Positions 9,701-18,400 of a stretch of DNA of 21,349 nucleotides are shown here, piece after piece. Within the stretch, counting starts at the first letter, position 1; each line of letters begins with the position of its first letter. Location: contig JALOCD010000073.1 of the NCBI GenBank assembly GCA_023228025.1, positions 1-21,349 on the forward strand, given 5' to 3'. The translations under genes were made by a program, and so were the position numbers. The notes beneath the pieces are model-generated. The model was not told the DNA's origin, did not search any database, and saw only the letters and a list, made by a program, of their open reading frames with translations. Source of the stretch: Prolixibacteraceae bacterium. Its GTDB lineage: Bacteria; Bacteroidota; Bacteroidia; Bacteroidales; Prolixibacteraceae.

Positions 9701-9804
9701 CATCAAAACATGAATTGAAAATCCGGATTTCAGAAATGAAGAATGAAAAAAGTACGGGCCATGCATGCCGTATTGTGCATCTTCTCATAAATGAAGCAAA
9801 ATAG
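6784..9804 (+). CDS. GH97 glycosidase (retaining-type residues) fused to an SGNH/GDSL-type hydrolase
   Basis: A 1006-residue two-enzyme fusion. Residues 1-19 are a signal peptide ending AFG|Q. Residues about 22-607 form a complete GH97: an N-terminal beta-sandwich, then the barrel starting near MWQWWSVGDP. D377 (in GIKIDY) and E432 (in RGNEY) fall 55 residues apart, the spacing I recall between nucleophile D415 and acid/base E470 of the retaining alpha-galactosidase BtGH97b. Inverting SusB-type members lack this Asp. Residues about 620-870 are SGNH-like: GGSIT with S665, the VNDN block at N728-D729, and LHPSPFG with H820. The usual Asp three residues before the His is Lys here. Residues 880-1006 look like a terminal beta-sandwich. 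The second half may remove acyl groups so that the first can cut galactosyl bonds; this coupling is inference. Confidence 0.86.
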   Translation: MKKTLAAITLSLILQYAFGQKENAIIVESPNKDVEATISLTNNVVRLTVSKNNELVLRDSPLGLIMDGNNTGVNVILAGPATKKTIDEKYSLFGNHTQAINNCKEVSIPLNSKGIAYRLLIRAYDDGVAIRYIIQANKKMKIEGDNTAFPIPSSAQCYWAYNLGGGEGLHNISSFAEMPDNKTFMAPLTIKSGSFYLSFSEADCRRFPDLSWIKTGNLLKANFTTTPKGWEVDAGIITSPWRLAIIANSLTQLVNSDLIMNLCEPPNTTFDFSWVKPGRVMWQWWSVGDPIFEDQKKWYDAAARLTWEYYLIDAGWSKWSQPGKDQWQCLKEAIDYGNSKGVKSIVWVHSKEIPSRDAIRTYLLKVKQAGAVGIKIDYIKAATPVIMQWYETALEETCNLQLLCDFHGCVKPTGLRRTWPHELTREGVRGNEYQMTRYNRVAPKSQDVLNPFTRFIAGPADFTPVIFSEKELNGFTWTHELAQAVVFLSPLTHFADAYYCYLNNPAEDILRDFPITWDETIVLPCTEIGKVAAFARRKGNEWWVGIMNGEQTNNISFDLNFLNSSALATILSDRNDAINAFVREEKMVKRSDKINLQLAPGGGYFIRMKLINNVNAQIRQVIVDSISAKPSIDPASYQEIRGGLTNSYLQFSRKKTGRVAFLGGSITAMSGWREKVCKYLTTRFPETKFDFIHAGIPSTGSTPGAFRLATDVLAKGKIDLLFEEAAVNDNGQTAEADIRGMEGIVHHALKANPFMDIVLMYFVDPGKIRDYNTGKTPLVIESHNKVAIHYNLPSLNLAKEVTDRIKAGEFTWGKDFKNLHPSPFGQELYYKSIRSLLESGWKQAEVHKGRVRHAIPTQIDKYSYTSGKYEDIHKTKDRNGWVINEKWAPTDGITTRKGFVDVPMLISEQPGSTITYKFKGTATGICTVTGPDAGIIEYSIDGGEFRSRDLFNTNWSSRLYLNQYLVFGDTLSPSKHELKIRISEMKNEKSTGHACRIVHLLINEAK

Positions 9805-9830
9805 GATTAATAAATAAAAAAGAAAACCGG

Positions 9831-11135
9831 ATGTTTAAGAGACATTTTTTTGCCCTTTTAATATTAACAGGAGTCTTGTCACCTGTTTATGGTCAATCCG
9901 GATTAAATAAAATACCTGGAGGAACTGTATATCATACGACAATCCGTGACAGTACCTTAAAATTTGACCATGCAAATTACTCGGTTTTCATACCTGACAG
10001 TATTCAGGAAATCAGAGGAATATTTATTCACCAGCACGGATGTACGATGGAAGGCCGTGGAGCCTCAACAGCGTATGATATCCAGTACCAAGCTTTTGCA
10101 AGGAAGTGGAATTTGGCAATATTAGGCCCTGATCTATACCCGAAAACCAACTCCAATTGCTGGGACTGGAGAAATCCGGAAGAAGGATCCGGCCCTGCAC
10201 TTCTAGCAGGGCTCGATAGTATCGCGCAACTTTCAAACCATCCTGAACTTAAAATTGCACCCTGGCTTCTCTGGGGCCATTCGGGAGGTGGGTACTGGGT
10301 ACTTGCTATGATCAATGCATATCCCGATAGGATTATTGCAGCAGTTTGCTATTCTCCCGCATTCGATCCTCATTTTCCCTATCCGGATGCAGCGTCCAAA
10401 ATACCGGTGATAATCCGTCATGCAGGCTCACGTGACTTTAATAGCGTAAGGGCTAATTGCTGGGGAACCGCCCTCCATACGTTTTCAATATTGCGAAACA
10501 TGGACGGTCCGGTAAGTATTGCCTATACCTCGCGTCAGAACCATAACCTGAGTTATATACGTTATATAACCATACCTTTTTTCGAGTCGGTTCTTGCCCA
10601 ACGACTTCAACTAAACGGTTCAAAGGTTCTAAATGATATGGACCAGAAAAAAGCATGGTTGTGCGATACAACTACTAACGGTAATGTTCAGGTTTATAAG
10701 GCATCATCATTTACCGGGGACAAACATTCCATGTCGTGGCTTCCCGATTCCGCATGCGCGGTAAAATTTAAAGAATACATAACAACAGGATCAGTGCAAG
10801 ATAATACTGCACCATTGGCACCGGAAAATTTAAAAATAGTTAAAGGAAAAGATTCCCTAACGCTCTCATGGACCGCTGATGCAGACCTTGAGTCCGGGAT
10901 CGGGCATTTCAACATTTACATAAATAACCAGCTTTTTGCACGCTATCCTTCCACTGGGGATTTCCAGACTTTCAAGACCAACGGGGATGATGCTGTTCCT
11001 GTTATCCCACCTGTTATGACATACATGATTTCAGGTTTTTCAGAAAATCGGATTGACACAATCGCCATAACTACCGTCAACCGATTTGAAATTGAGTCTC
11101 CCAAAACAAAATTGTTTATTTCTAATTTACCATAG
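9831..11135 (+). CDS. secreted alpha/beta-hydrolase, probable esterase, with C-terminal FN3-like domain
   Basis: The 434 residues start with a signal peptide (FALLILTGVLSPVYGQ). The region 45-265 is an alpha/beta-hydrolase of esterase type: an oxyanion-hole segment FIHQHGCT near residue 65, the nucleophile elbow GHSGGGYW with S151, and a late histidine H238 in RQNHNLSY. An Asp in GSRDF near residue 203 is a candidate third triad member. The C-terminal part from about residue 325 (APLAPENLKI ... LTLSWTADAD) resembles a fibronectin type III domain, often a spacer in secreted glycan enzymes. The sequence does not reveal whether the substrate is an acetyl, feruloyl or other ester. Its place between a GH97-SGNH fusion and a sulfatase suggests removal of acyl decorations. 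The next gene begins 7 bases after the stop. Confidence 0.72.
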   Translation: MFKRHFFALLILTGVLSPVYGQSGLNKIPGGTVYHTTIRDSTLKFDHANYSVFIPDSIQEIRGIFIHQHGCTMEGRGASTAYDIQYQAFARKWNLAILGPDLYPKTNSNCWDWRNPEEGSGPALLAGLDSIAQLSNHPELKIAPWLLWGHSGGGYWVLAMINAYPDRIIAAVCYSPAFDPHFPYPDAASKIPVIIRHAGSRDFNSVRANCWGTALHTFSILRNMDGPVSIAYTSRQNHNLSYIRYITIPFFESVLAQRLQLNGSKVLNDMDQKKAWLCDTTTNGNVQVYKASSFTGDKHSMSWLPDSACAVKFKEYITTGSVQDNTAPLAPENLKIVKGKDSLTLSWTADADLESGIGHFNIYINNQLFARYPSTGDFQTFKTNGDDAVPVIPPVMTYMISGFSENRIDTIAITTVNRFEIESPKTKLFISNLP

Positions 11136-11142
11136 TAAAATT

Positions 11143-12690
11143 ATGAAACATCTTAATTGTATTCTGGCTACGCTTACCTTAGCAAGCTATGGCAGTATTT
11201 ACGGTAAATCACCCTCTCTCCATTTACCTAAATTAGCAAACAGTGATAAACCTCGAAATGTCGTATTTATTCTTTCCGATGACCATCGTTATGATTATAT
11301 GGGTTTTGTAGGAAAGGTTCCATGGCTCAAAACACCGAATTTGGACCGCATGGCTGCTGAAGGTGTATATATTAAGAATGCATTTGTAACTACATCCCTT
11401 TGCTCCCCAAGCCGTGCTTCTATTCTAACCGGGTTATACTCACATACCCATAAGGTAGTTGATAATTCAGCTCCGCTTCCCGAAGGATTAACCTTTTTCC
11501 CGCAATACCTGCAAAAAGCTGGTTATCAAACCAGTTTTTTTGGCAAGTGGCATATGGGCAACGACTCCGGCGATCCACAACCCGGGTTTGACCAATGGGA
11601 AGGTTTCAAAGGGCAAGGCGAATATTACAATCCACGAATAAATATAAACGGGGTATGGAATCAATATAAAGACAGTGTTTATTCAACTGACCTGCTTACT
11701 GAACATGCCATTAAATTTATGAAAAAGCAAGTAGAAGCAAAAAAAAACTTCTTTGTTTATCTATCCATAAAAGGATTACATGATAATTTCCAGCCAGCTA
11801 AACGACACAAAGGTTACTATGCAAACAAAGAAGTTGTTCTCCCTGAGAATTTCAACACTCCTCACTATGGAATAAAACAACTTCCAACTATTGATCCAAA
11901 AACAGGCAAAGCAGCACATGGAAAGGAATATTACGGAGAAAACATGTCTCCCAACTGGGTTAAAAATCAACGTGAAAGTTGGCACGGTGTTGACTATTCA
12001 TACCATGGCCGTCCATGGAAAGTGCAGGTAATTAATTATTGTGAGACATTGTTGTCAGTGGATGAAAGCGTCGGTTCTGTTCTTGACTACTTAATAGATG
12101 CCGGTATTGATGATAACACTTTGGTTATATATATGGGCGATAATGGCTTTGCATGGGGAGAACACGGATTGATAGACAAACGCCAATTTTACGAAGAATC
12201 GGTCAGGGTTCCGATGTTGGCACGTTGTCCTGAATTATTTAAAGGTGGACAAGCATTGGAAAAAATGGTACAAAACGTGGATATTGCCCCTACTATATTG
12301 GCATGTGCAGGATTGGACAAAGCAAAGAAAATGGTCGGTAGCTCATTTATTCCCCTGTTGCAAGGAAAAGATATCAAATGGCGTAACCATATTTTCTATG
12401 AATATTACTGGGAACATGAATTTCCGCAAACGCCTACCATGCATGGAGTCCGCACTGACAGATACAAGTACATCCGATACTATGGAATTTGGGATACAAA
12501 TGAGTTTTATGACTTAAAAGAAGATCCCAATGAGATGCATAACCTGATTGATGTACCCAGACTTCAAGACACCATTAAACAGTTGGACCACGATTTATAT
12601 GATTGGTTAGAGTCGACCGGGGGAATGTCAATTCCACTTAAACGAACAGAACGTCCTCATTTTGATCATCGTAATCAAGGATTTTATTAA
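11143..12690 (+). CDS. S1-family Cys-type (formylglycine) sulfatase
   Basis: Predicted to hydrolyse sulfate esters on a glycan. I chose the ATG at 11143 because it gives a clean signal peptide (MKHLNCILATLTLASYG) and a 7-base gap to the previous stop; the longer frame from 11086 would overlap that gene and put a polar stretch before the signal. The protein is then 515 residues. The S1 signature CSPSRASILTG carries C87, the residue that must be oxidised to formylglycine by a maturase (anSME or FGE), and no maturase is in the window. Metal-site motifs are LSDDHRYD near the N-terminus and MGDNGFAWGEHGL with the following Lys. The end (RTDRYKYIRYY ... FYDLKEDPNEMHNL) is standard for the family. 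I cannot assign the subfamily or sulfate position. The GH59 gene starts 2 bases after its stop. Confidence 0.92.
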   Translation: MKHLNCILATLTLASYGSIYGKSPSLHLPKLANSDKPRNVVFILSDDHRYDYMGFVGKVPWLKTPNLDRMAAEGVYIKNAFVTTSLCSPSRASILTGLYSHTHKVVDNSAPLPEGLTFFPQYLQKAGYQTSFFGKWHMGNDSGDPQPGFDQWEGFKGQGEYYNPRININGVWNQYKDSVYSTDLLTEHAIKFMKKQVEAKKNFFVYLSIKGLHDNFQPAKRHKGYYANKEVVLPENFNTPHYGIKQLPTIDPKTGKAAHGKEYYGENMSPNWVKNQRESWHGVDYSYHGRPWKVQVINYCETLLSVDESVGSVLDYLIDAGIDDNTLVIYMGDNGFAWGEHGLIDKRQFYEESVRVPMLARCPELFKGGQALEKMVQNVDIAPTILACAGLDKAKKMVGSSFIPLLQGKDIKWRNHIFYEYYWEHEFPQTPTMHGVRTDRYKYIRYYGIWDTNEFYDLKEDPNEMHNLIDVPRLQDTIKQLDHDLYDWLESTGGMSIPLKRTERPHFDHRNQGFY

Positions 12691-12692
12691 TC

Positions 12693-12827
12693 ATGAAAAA
12701 AATATTCCTTCTTTTTATAATATTGACTTTTAACATATTTGGCCTGTCTGCCAAACATTGCGTGTATATTTCTGCTCTGGGTGATGGCCGGAATACCGGT
12801 ACCAAAGAACAACTACTGGCTTCACTG
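12693..12827 (+). repeat. duplicated leader, copy A (signal peptide plus beta-helix N-terminal fragment)
   Basis: The first 45 codons of the GH59 gene match the first 45 codons of the next gene at 123 of 135 bases by my count, with no gaps. Similarity starts at the ATG and stops after codon 45. Of ten changed codons, seven alter the amino acid. Copy A continues with GARDRVRQLR, which completes the N-terminal pattern usual in secreted beta-helix proteins, so this copy probably keeps a longer piece of the original gene. Confidence 0.9.
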
Positions 12828-15251
12828 ACTGGAGCCCGCGACCGGGTGCGGCAACTTCGCCTGGTCACCTCAATGAAACCACCCACTATCACCATTGATG
12901 GCAGGGATAATGGTCGCACCTTCGATGGCTTCGGTGCTCTTAGCGCTGGAGCTTCCTCTCGTCTGCTCTACGATTATCCGGAACCTGAGCGCAGCCAAAT
13001 TCTGGATTATCTCTTTAAACCTGGTTATGGGGCGAACCTGCAAATACTTAAAGTCGAGATCGGCGGCGACAGTAACGGAACTTCCGGCTGTGAACCCAGC
13101 CACATGCGCACGCCCATGGACCTGAACGGTGAGCGGGGCTACGAATGGTGGCTAATGAAACAGGCCAAGGACCGCAATCCTGATATCAAGCTTTGGGGTC
13201 TGCAATGGTCCGCTCCTGCATGGTTCAAAGGCGGGTTCTGGTCGCAAGACAACATCCGTTACCTGCTGGCGTGGCTGAAACTGGCCGAAGATCTGGGACT
13301 CAAGATAGATTACATGGGTGGCTGGAACGAGAGAAAACCTGATACATCCTGGTTCATAGCTTGGCATAAGGCTTTGGCCCGGCATTACCCGCACATCAAG
13401 ATTGTCGGTACTGATGGCATTGATAAAGAGAGGTGGACTGTGGTGGACGAAATGAGCAAAGATCCTGACTTCTATACTGCGATCGATATTATAGGGGTTC
13501 ATGACCCTTATGGCGCACGGACCGGATATGAACATTGCCCCGTGCCGATTGCGGCGCTGCAGTCAGACAAAAAGATTTGGGACAGCGAGTTAAGCGCTCA
13601 AGGGCATGATGTGGGGGCAGTGCCGCTGGCTCGTGCGCTCAATCGCCAGTACATCGAAGGCCGGATGACTGCCAACATCACTTATTCCCTGGTCTCTGCA
13701 TGGTACGCGGATTTGCCAATCGCCGACACCGGCTTGATGCTGGCCACCAGGCCATGGTCCGGATGCTACCGGGTCGGAAAAAATATTTGGGTTCAGGCAC
13801 ATACGACTCAATTCACTCACATCGGCTGGCAATACATCGACAACGCCTGCGGTTATCTACCCAATGGAGTTAGCTATGTGAGTTTAAAAAGTCCTGATTC
13901 CCGAGATTTTACAACCGTAATCGAGACGATGGATGCACCTGGTTCGCAGCTTGTCGAGTTTGAAATTACCGGTGGGCTCCCTGATAACCTTGTTCATCTC
14001 TGGTTCACCGATTTGTCTTCAGCTGATTCAAATGACTACTTTGCCCACCAGCAGCCAATCAGTCCCAAGGCCGGCAGCTTTTCGCTTGTTCTCCTACCAC
14101 GCCATATCTACACCATCACAACCACCACCGGCCAATCCAAGGGCGCCGCACAGTCGAAAGCCGGTCCTGAGGAACAAATGCCGCTGCCTTACAAGGAAGA
14201 TTTTGAATCCTATGGTGTCGGCAGGTTGGCCCGTTATTTCACTGATCTCGGTGGGGCATTTGAAACGGCCCCTTGCACCGGCGGTAGAAGCGGACTTTGC
14301 TACCGCCAAGTACTGACGAACGGACCGATCCCCTGGGGACCAGGGGCTGGCAAGATACCTCCAACGACCCTTATGGGTGATCCATGCGCATGGGGTGATT
14401 ACGAGGTCGGCACCGATATACTGCTAGAGCAGGAAGGTTATGTGGAATTGTTGGGGCGCATATCGGCCCAGCGTGGAGCCAAGGTTGCCGGATATCATCT
14501 GCGTATTAACAGTGATGGACAATGGACCCTTTACAGTCAGGACCTGGATCAACCAGACACAAACCTGGCATCAGGTAAAGTCGGGTTCAACGTTGGGACA
14601 TGGCACCGCCTAGGCCTACGTTTCCTCAGTTCGAAAATCGAAGTTCTGTTCGATGGTCGGGTCGTTGGCAAATCTCTCGACGATCGCAACTATACCGGCC
14701 AGGTTGGTCTGCAGGTCATGCCTTGGCGTAATGCCCGGTTTGATAATATCTCGCTGACCAAGACCGGCCCGTGGCCGTCTTTTGTGCCGCATGCACAGAT
14801 GAAGGCTACGGCCACAAGTGAACACACGGGCAACATCGGCGGTTATGACTATGCAGTCGTCAACGCCATCGATGACCGACCGGAAACAGCCTGGGGCGCT
14901 GAATGGCAGCCCAAAGCCTCCTTGCCTCAGTCCATCACATTCGATCTGGGGTGCAATGAAACAGTGCACGGGTTAGTCTACCAGCCGTTATTGCCTCGGA
15001 TTTGGGGCGCTATCGTAAAAGATAATGAGAAAGGTTATATCACCAGCTACCGGGTTTGGCTTAGTCGCGACGGCAAGAAATTTGTCCCGGCCGCTCAAGG
15101 AATCTGGCCTGCCACTTGCTCTACCAAGATTGCTGTCTGGCCCGGACAAAAAACCCGGTATGTTCGCCTCGAAGCCCTCGAGGCCGCCAATGGTTCTCCA
15201 ATGGCCGGTGAAATTTACATATCCACAAGTCCTCTGACAGGAAAACTATAA
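12693..15251 (+). CDS. GH59 galactocerebrosidase-family enzyme with C-terminal F5/8 type C (discoidin) domain
   Basis: Predicted retaining beta-galactosidase of the family of human lysosomal GALC. Of 852 residues, 1-20 are a signal peptide and 21-57 look like a cut-off beta-helix N-terminus. The GH59 part begins near residue 67 with IDGRDNGRTFDGFGA, then SRLLYDYPEPERSQILDYLF and LKVEIGGDSNGT, all very close to my memory of GALC. E213 in GGWNERK and E299 in KIWDSELS match the GALC acid/base (E182) and nucleophile (E258) positions. QAHTTQFTHIGWQYI near 370 is another GALC-like block. A beta-sandwich and lectin-like region runs to about 690, with FDNISLTK near its end. Residues 695-850 resemble a discoidin/F5-8C binding domain absent from GALC. 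Base composition is higher in G+C than the flanking genes, except in the leader. GH59 is favoured over GH30 on these blocks. Confidence 0.9.
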   Translation: MKKIFLLFIILTFNIFGLSAKHCVYISALGDGRNTGTKEQLLASLTGARDRVRQLRLVTSMKPPTITIDGRDNGRTFDGFGALSAGASSRLLYDYPEPERSQILDYLFKPGYGANLQILKVEIGGDSNGTSGCEPSHMRTPMDLNGERGYEWWLMKQAKDRNPDIKLWGLQWSAPAWFKGGFWSQDNIRYLLAWLKLAEDLGLKIDYMGGWNERKPDTSWFIAWHKALARHYPHIKIVGTDGIDKERWTVVDEMSKDPDFYTAIDIIGVHDPYGARTGYEHCPVPIAALQSDKKIWDSELSAQGHDVGAVPLARALNRQYIEGRMTANITYSLVSAWYADLPIADTGLMLATRPWSGCYRVGKNIWVQAHTTQFTHIGWQYIDNACGYLPNGVSYVSLKSPDSRDFTTVIETMDAPGSQLVEFEITGGLPDNLVHLWFTDLSSADSNDYFAHQQPISPKAGSFSLVLLPRHIYTITTTTGQSKGAAQSKAGPEEQMPLPYKEDFESYGVGRLARYFTDLGGAFETAPCTGGRSGLCYRQVLTNGPIPWGPGAGKIPPTTLMGDPCAWGDYEVGTDILLEQEGYVELLGRISAQRGAKVAGYHLRINSDGQWTLYSQDLDQPDTNLASGKVGFNVGTWHRLGLRFLSSKIEVLFDGRVVGKSLDDRNYTGQVGLQVMPWRNARFDNISLTKTGPWPSFVPHAQMKATATSEHTGNIGGYDYAVVNAIDDRPETAWGAEWQPKASLPQSITFDLGCNETVHGLVYQPLLPRIWGAIVKDNEKGYITSYRVWLSRDGKKFVPAAQGIWPATCSTKIAVWPGQKTRYVRLEALEAANGSPMAGEIYISTSPLTGKL

Positions 15252-15265
15252 TTTAATAAAAAAAT

Positions 15266-15400
15266 ATGAAAAAAATATTCCTTCTTTTTATAATATTGGC
15301 ATTTAACATATTTGGCCTAACTGCCAAACATTGCGTCTATATTTCTACCCTGAGTGATGGCCGGAATACTGGTACCAAAGATCAACCAGTGGCTTCACTG
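15266..15400 (+). repeat. duplicated leader, copy B
   Basis: Second copy of the 135-bp leader, at the start of the beta-helix/DUF3604 gene. It keeps the Pro of the usual GTKDQP pattern that copy A has lost. After codon 45 the sequence turns to SVDVPVLAQYPELDP, unrelated to copy A. A complete beta-helix N-terminal motif (DFYIAQNGRDSWSG ... RARDAVRAAR) then appears only at about residue 74, so this protein carries a partial and a full version of the same motif. Confidence 0.9.
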
Positions 15401-18400
15401 GCTAGCGTGGATGTTCCGGTTTTGGCACAATATCCGGAGTTGGATCCAAAGCTGACCAGTATCACCCCTTTGAACTTGCACGGCGATTTTTATATTGCGC
15501 AAAACGGAAGAGACTCCTGGTCAGGGACATTGACCGCAATGCGGGCCGATGGCACTGACGGCCCTTTTGCAACCTTAGATCGTGCACGAGATGCTGTGCG
15601 GGCTGCGCGGGCCAGGGATGCCTCTCCTCGTGCATATACCGTAATTATCAGGGGCGGGTTTTATCCCCTTGGTGAAACACTGGTTTTCAAACCGGAGGAT
15701 TCAGCTACCGCTAACGCACCAACGACTTATGCCGCCTGGCCGGGTGAAAAACCTGTATTCAGTGGCGGACGGCGCATTACCGGCTGGCAAAAGTCGGCAG
15801 ATGACAATACATGGACAGTAGTTATCCCGGAAGTCCGCGAAGGGAAATGGTATTCAACTCAGCTGTTTGTCAATGGACGGCGATGCACACGAGCCCGAAT
15901 ACCCAACGAGGGGTTTCTTCGCTCCAACGGCCCGCCGCGCTTCAGTAAAGAAACACTACAAAGGCTTGCTGGCAGGACGCTTGGTAAACGTGGCCCGATC
16001 ACCGGAGACAATGTCAACAGGATGGGAATAAGCTATCAGGGCGACGACCTCAAGCCCTGGGCAAACCTACAGGATGTGAATCTGCATGTGATGCACGCCT
16101 GGACCAGCGCGTTACATTGGATTGACGGCCTTGGTGGAAAGAATCACTCTGTGCTCTTCACCGGCCCCAGCCGCTCTCCTGGTAACGATGAGCGCCAGAT
16201 GCCTTATTATATCGAGAACTTGCTGGAAGGGATTGATTCACCGGGCGAATGGTATCTGGACCGCAAGACCGGTCTCCTGACATATTATCCTGTGAACGGA
16301 GAAGACATGACCTCTGCCGAAACAATTGTTTCAGCTCTTCAAACCCTGGTGCGCTTCGACGGCAAGGCAGCGGATGGTAAATTTATAGACGGCCTGGTAT
16401 TCCGCGGCCTGTCATTTCAACATGCCGACTGGGGCCCGCTGGACCATGCGCTGGAAAACGACGGATATTCAGGCTGCCATTTTCTTGAGGCCGCTATTAG
16501 CGCTACAGCTCTTCGATACTGTGTTTTCGAGAATTGTGAAATCAGCCGTTCCGGTGGCTACGCACTCTATCTGATTGACGGATCTGCTTTCAACCGCGTT
16601 CAGCAATGCGAGATTCACGACATGGGTGGCGGTGGTATCCTTATTGGTTCGCGCTGGTCATCCTCCGATATTTTCCAGCATTCTATCCCGCCGGATGATG
16701 TACAGGACGACCTGCTAGCCCGTTATAATGTTGTGGACAACTGCTTCCTTCACGACAATGGGCAGATCTTTCTTGGAGTCATCGGCGGCGTGTTCGTCGC
16801 CCATAGCCCCAATAACAAAGTTACCCACAATGAAATCTGCAACATGCCCTACAGCGGTGTTACCGTCGGACGGCGACTGGATCACAAATACAGCCATGCC
16901 CATCACAACGAGGTGGGCTGGAATCATATCCATCATATCGGACAAGGCATGATGAGCGACATGGGCGGCATTTATACGGAAGGTGTCTCACCAGGAACGC
17001 GCTTGCATCATAATCTTATTCACGACGTGAGTAGCTATCGCTACGGCGGCTGGGGACTTTACTGCGACCAGGGCAGCAAGGGTATCCTTCTCGATCACAA
17101 CATCGTCTATGACTGCACAGACGGTGGATATATGCAAAATATCGGCAGTGGTAACATCATCCAGAACAATATCTTTTACTCCGATACCGTGAGTGGACAG
17201 TTCAGCGCCGGAAGAAAAAGGCATCCCGATGCGGGCAAGGATTTGATGACTGTCGAACGCAACATCGTTGCTAGCTTGAGCGGCGAAATCCTGGCACGAT
17301 TCTGGAGCAAGGAAGATGCCATGCACTTTGACCAGAATATTTACTGGAAATCTGAAGACAAAGAGTTACGCTTCAAGGATTGGTCACTGGATCAGTGGCA
17401 CGGGATGGGACAGGACAATAATTCGCTCATCGCTGATCCAATGTTCCTGGATGCCACGCACCATGATTTCCGTCTCAAACCCGGATCGCCTGCTGTAAAG
17501 ATCGGATTTGATCCGATAGACACGAAGGAGATCGGACTTTACGGATCGGCCTCTTTTACAAGAAATTCCGGACTCATTGGAGCTGTTGTCCGTCCGACGG
17601 CAGTTGTGGACGACCCATCTTCGTTAGCTGAGGATGTTGATAAAAGATACGGGACCATTGAGTTTCCTAATAACATAGGAAACCCTGCAGGTGAAATCTC
17701 ACATTGCACTTTTGTATATACTGCAGGAAGCGAAGGCGTAAAAACAGGTGAATCGATCTGTTTCCGATGGGATTACTGGAGAACCGCATCCTCCTTCGAA
17801 ACCAAGCCCGAAATTGTTACCAAAACTCAAAATGGCGCTCTTCTGAGTGGCATTGCTCAGACTCTTGTAGACGCAACCTGGCCCAAACCCAGGTATACCC
17901 CTCTCTCTATTTTAAAAGTTGATAACGGTGAAATCCTGGCGGGAGAGAAAGTCAATATAACATTTACGATGCGATTTCCTGAGATGAATAATCTGGAAGG
18001 CGGGATTTATGCCTTTATACTGACTCCTGATGGTAAAGAAGTCCGGCTGAAGGACCGAATCAGTCTCTATGCTTGCAACCGGAGTCCGGAGAAACTGTTA
18101 TGTACTGCTGAAGCGCGTCCTGTCGAAGGACAGAAAGGACGGGTTACCATTGCAGTAACAGATAAATACAATAACCCGGTTACAAACTTTACAGGGACAG
18201 TTCAAATCAACGGGAGTACTCAAACCGACCTTCCCGCGTCCTATACTTTTAAAGAATCGGACAAGGGGTTCAAACATTTCGAAGTTGCCTTCCGTCCGGG
18301 TGTCGTCACACGGATTACTGCATCGTATAATTCAATAAAAAGTATAAGCAATCCGGTATTGCCCCGTGAAAAGACAGAGCCGGGGACATTTTTCGGGGAT

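Noticed and set aside
11086..11142. Longer sulfatase start at 11086, overlapping the upstream hydrolase
   Set aside because: It would add 19 residues before a clear signal peptide and overlap the previous gene by 50 bases; the ATG at 11143 gives a normal secreted N-terminus.
14094..14316. Secondary open frames inside the GH59 gene on both strands
   Set aside because: They are shadows of the more GC-rich GH59 frame and have no recognisable domain or start signals.
12693..15251. GH30 glycosidase
   Set aside because: The order of blocks (IDGRDNGR.FDGFGA, PEPERSQILDYLFKP, LKVEIGGD, HTTQFT.GW) fits GH59 galactocerebrosidase much better.
15390..15406. GGTACC and GCTAGC restriction-like sites near the leader junction as a sign of engineered DNA
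   Set aside because: Single 6-base palindromes are expected by chance, GGTACC occurs in both leader copies, and there is no other vector-like sequence.
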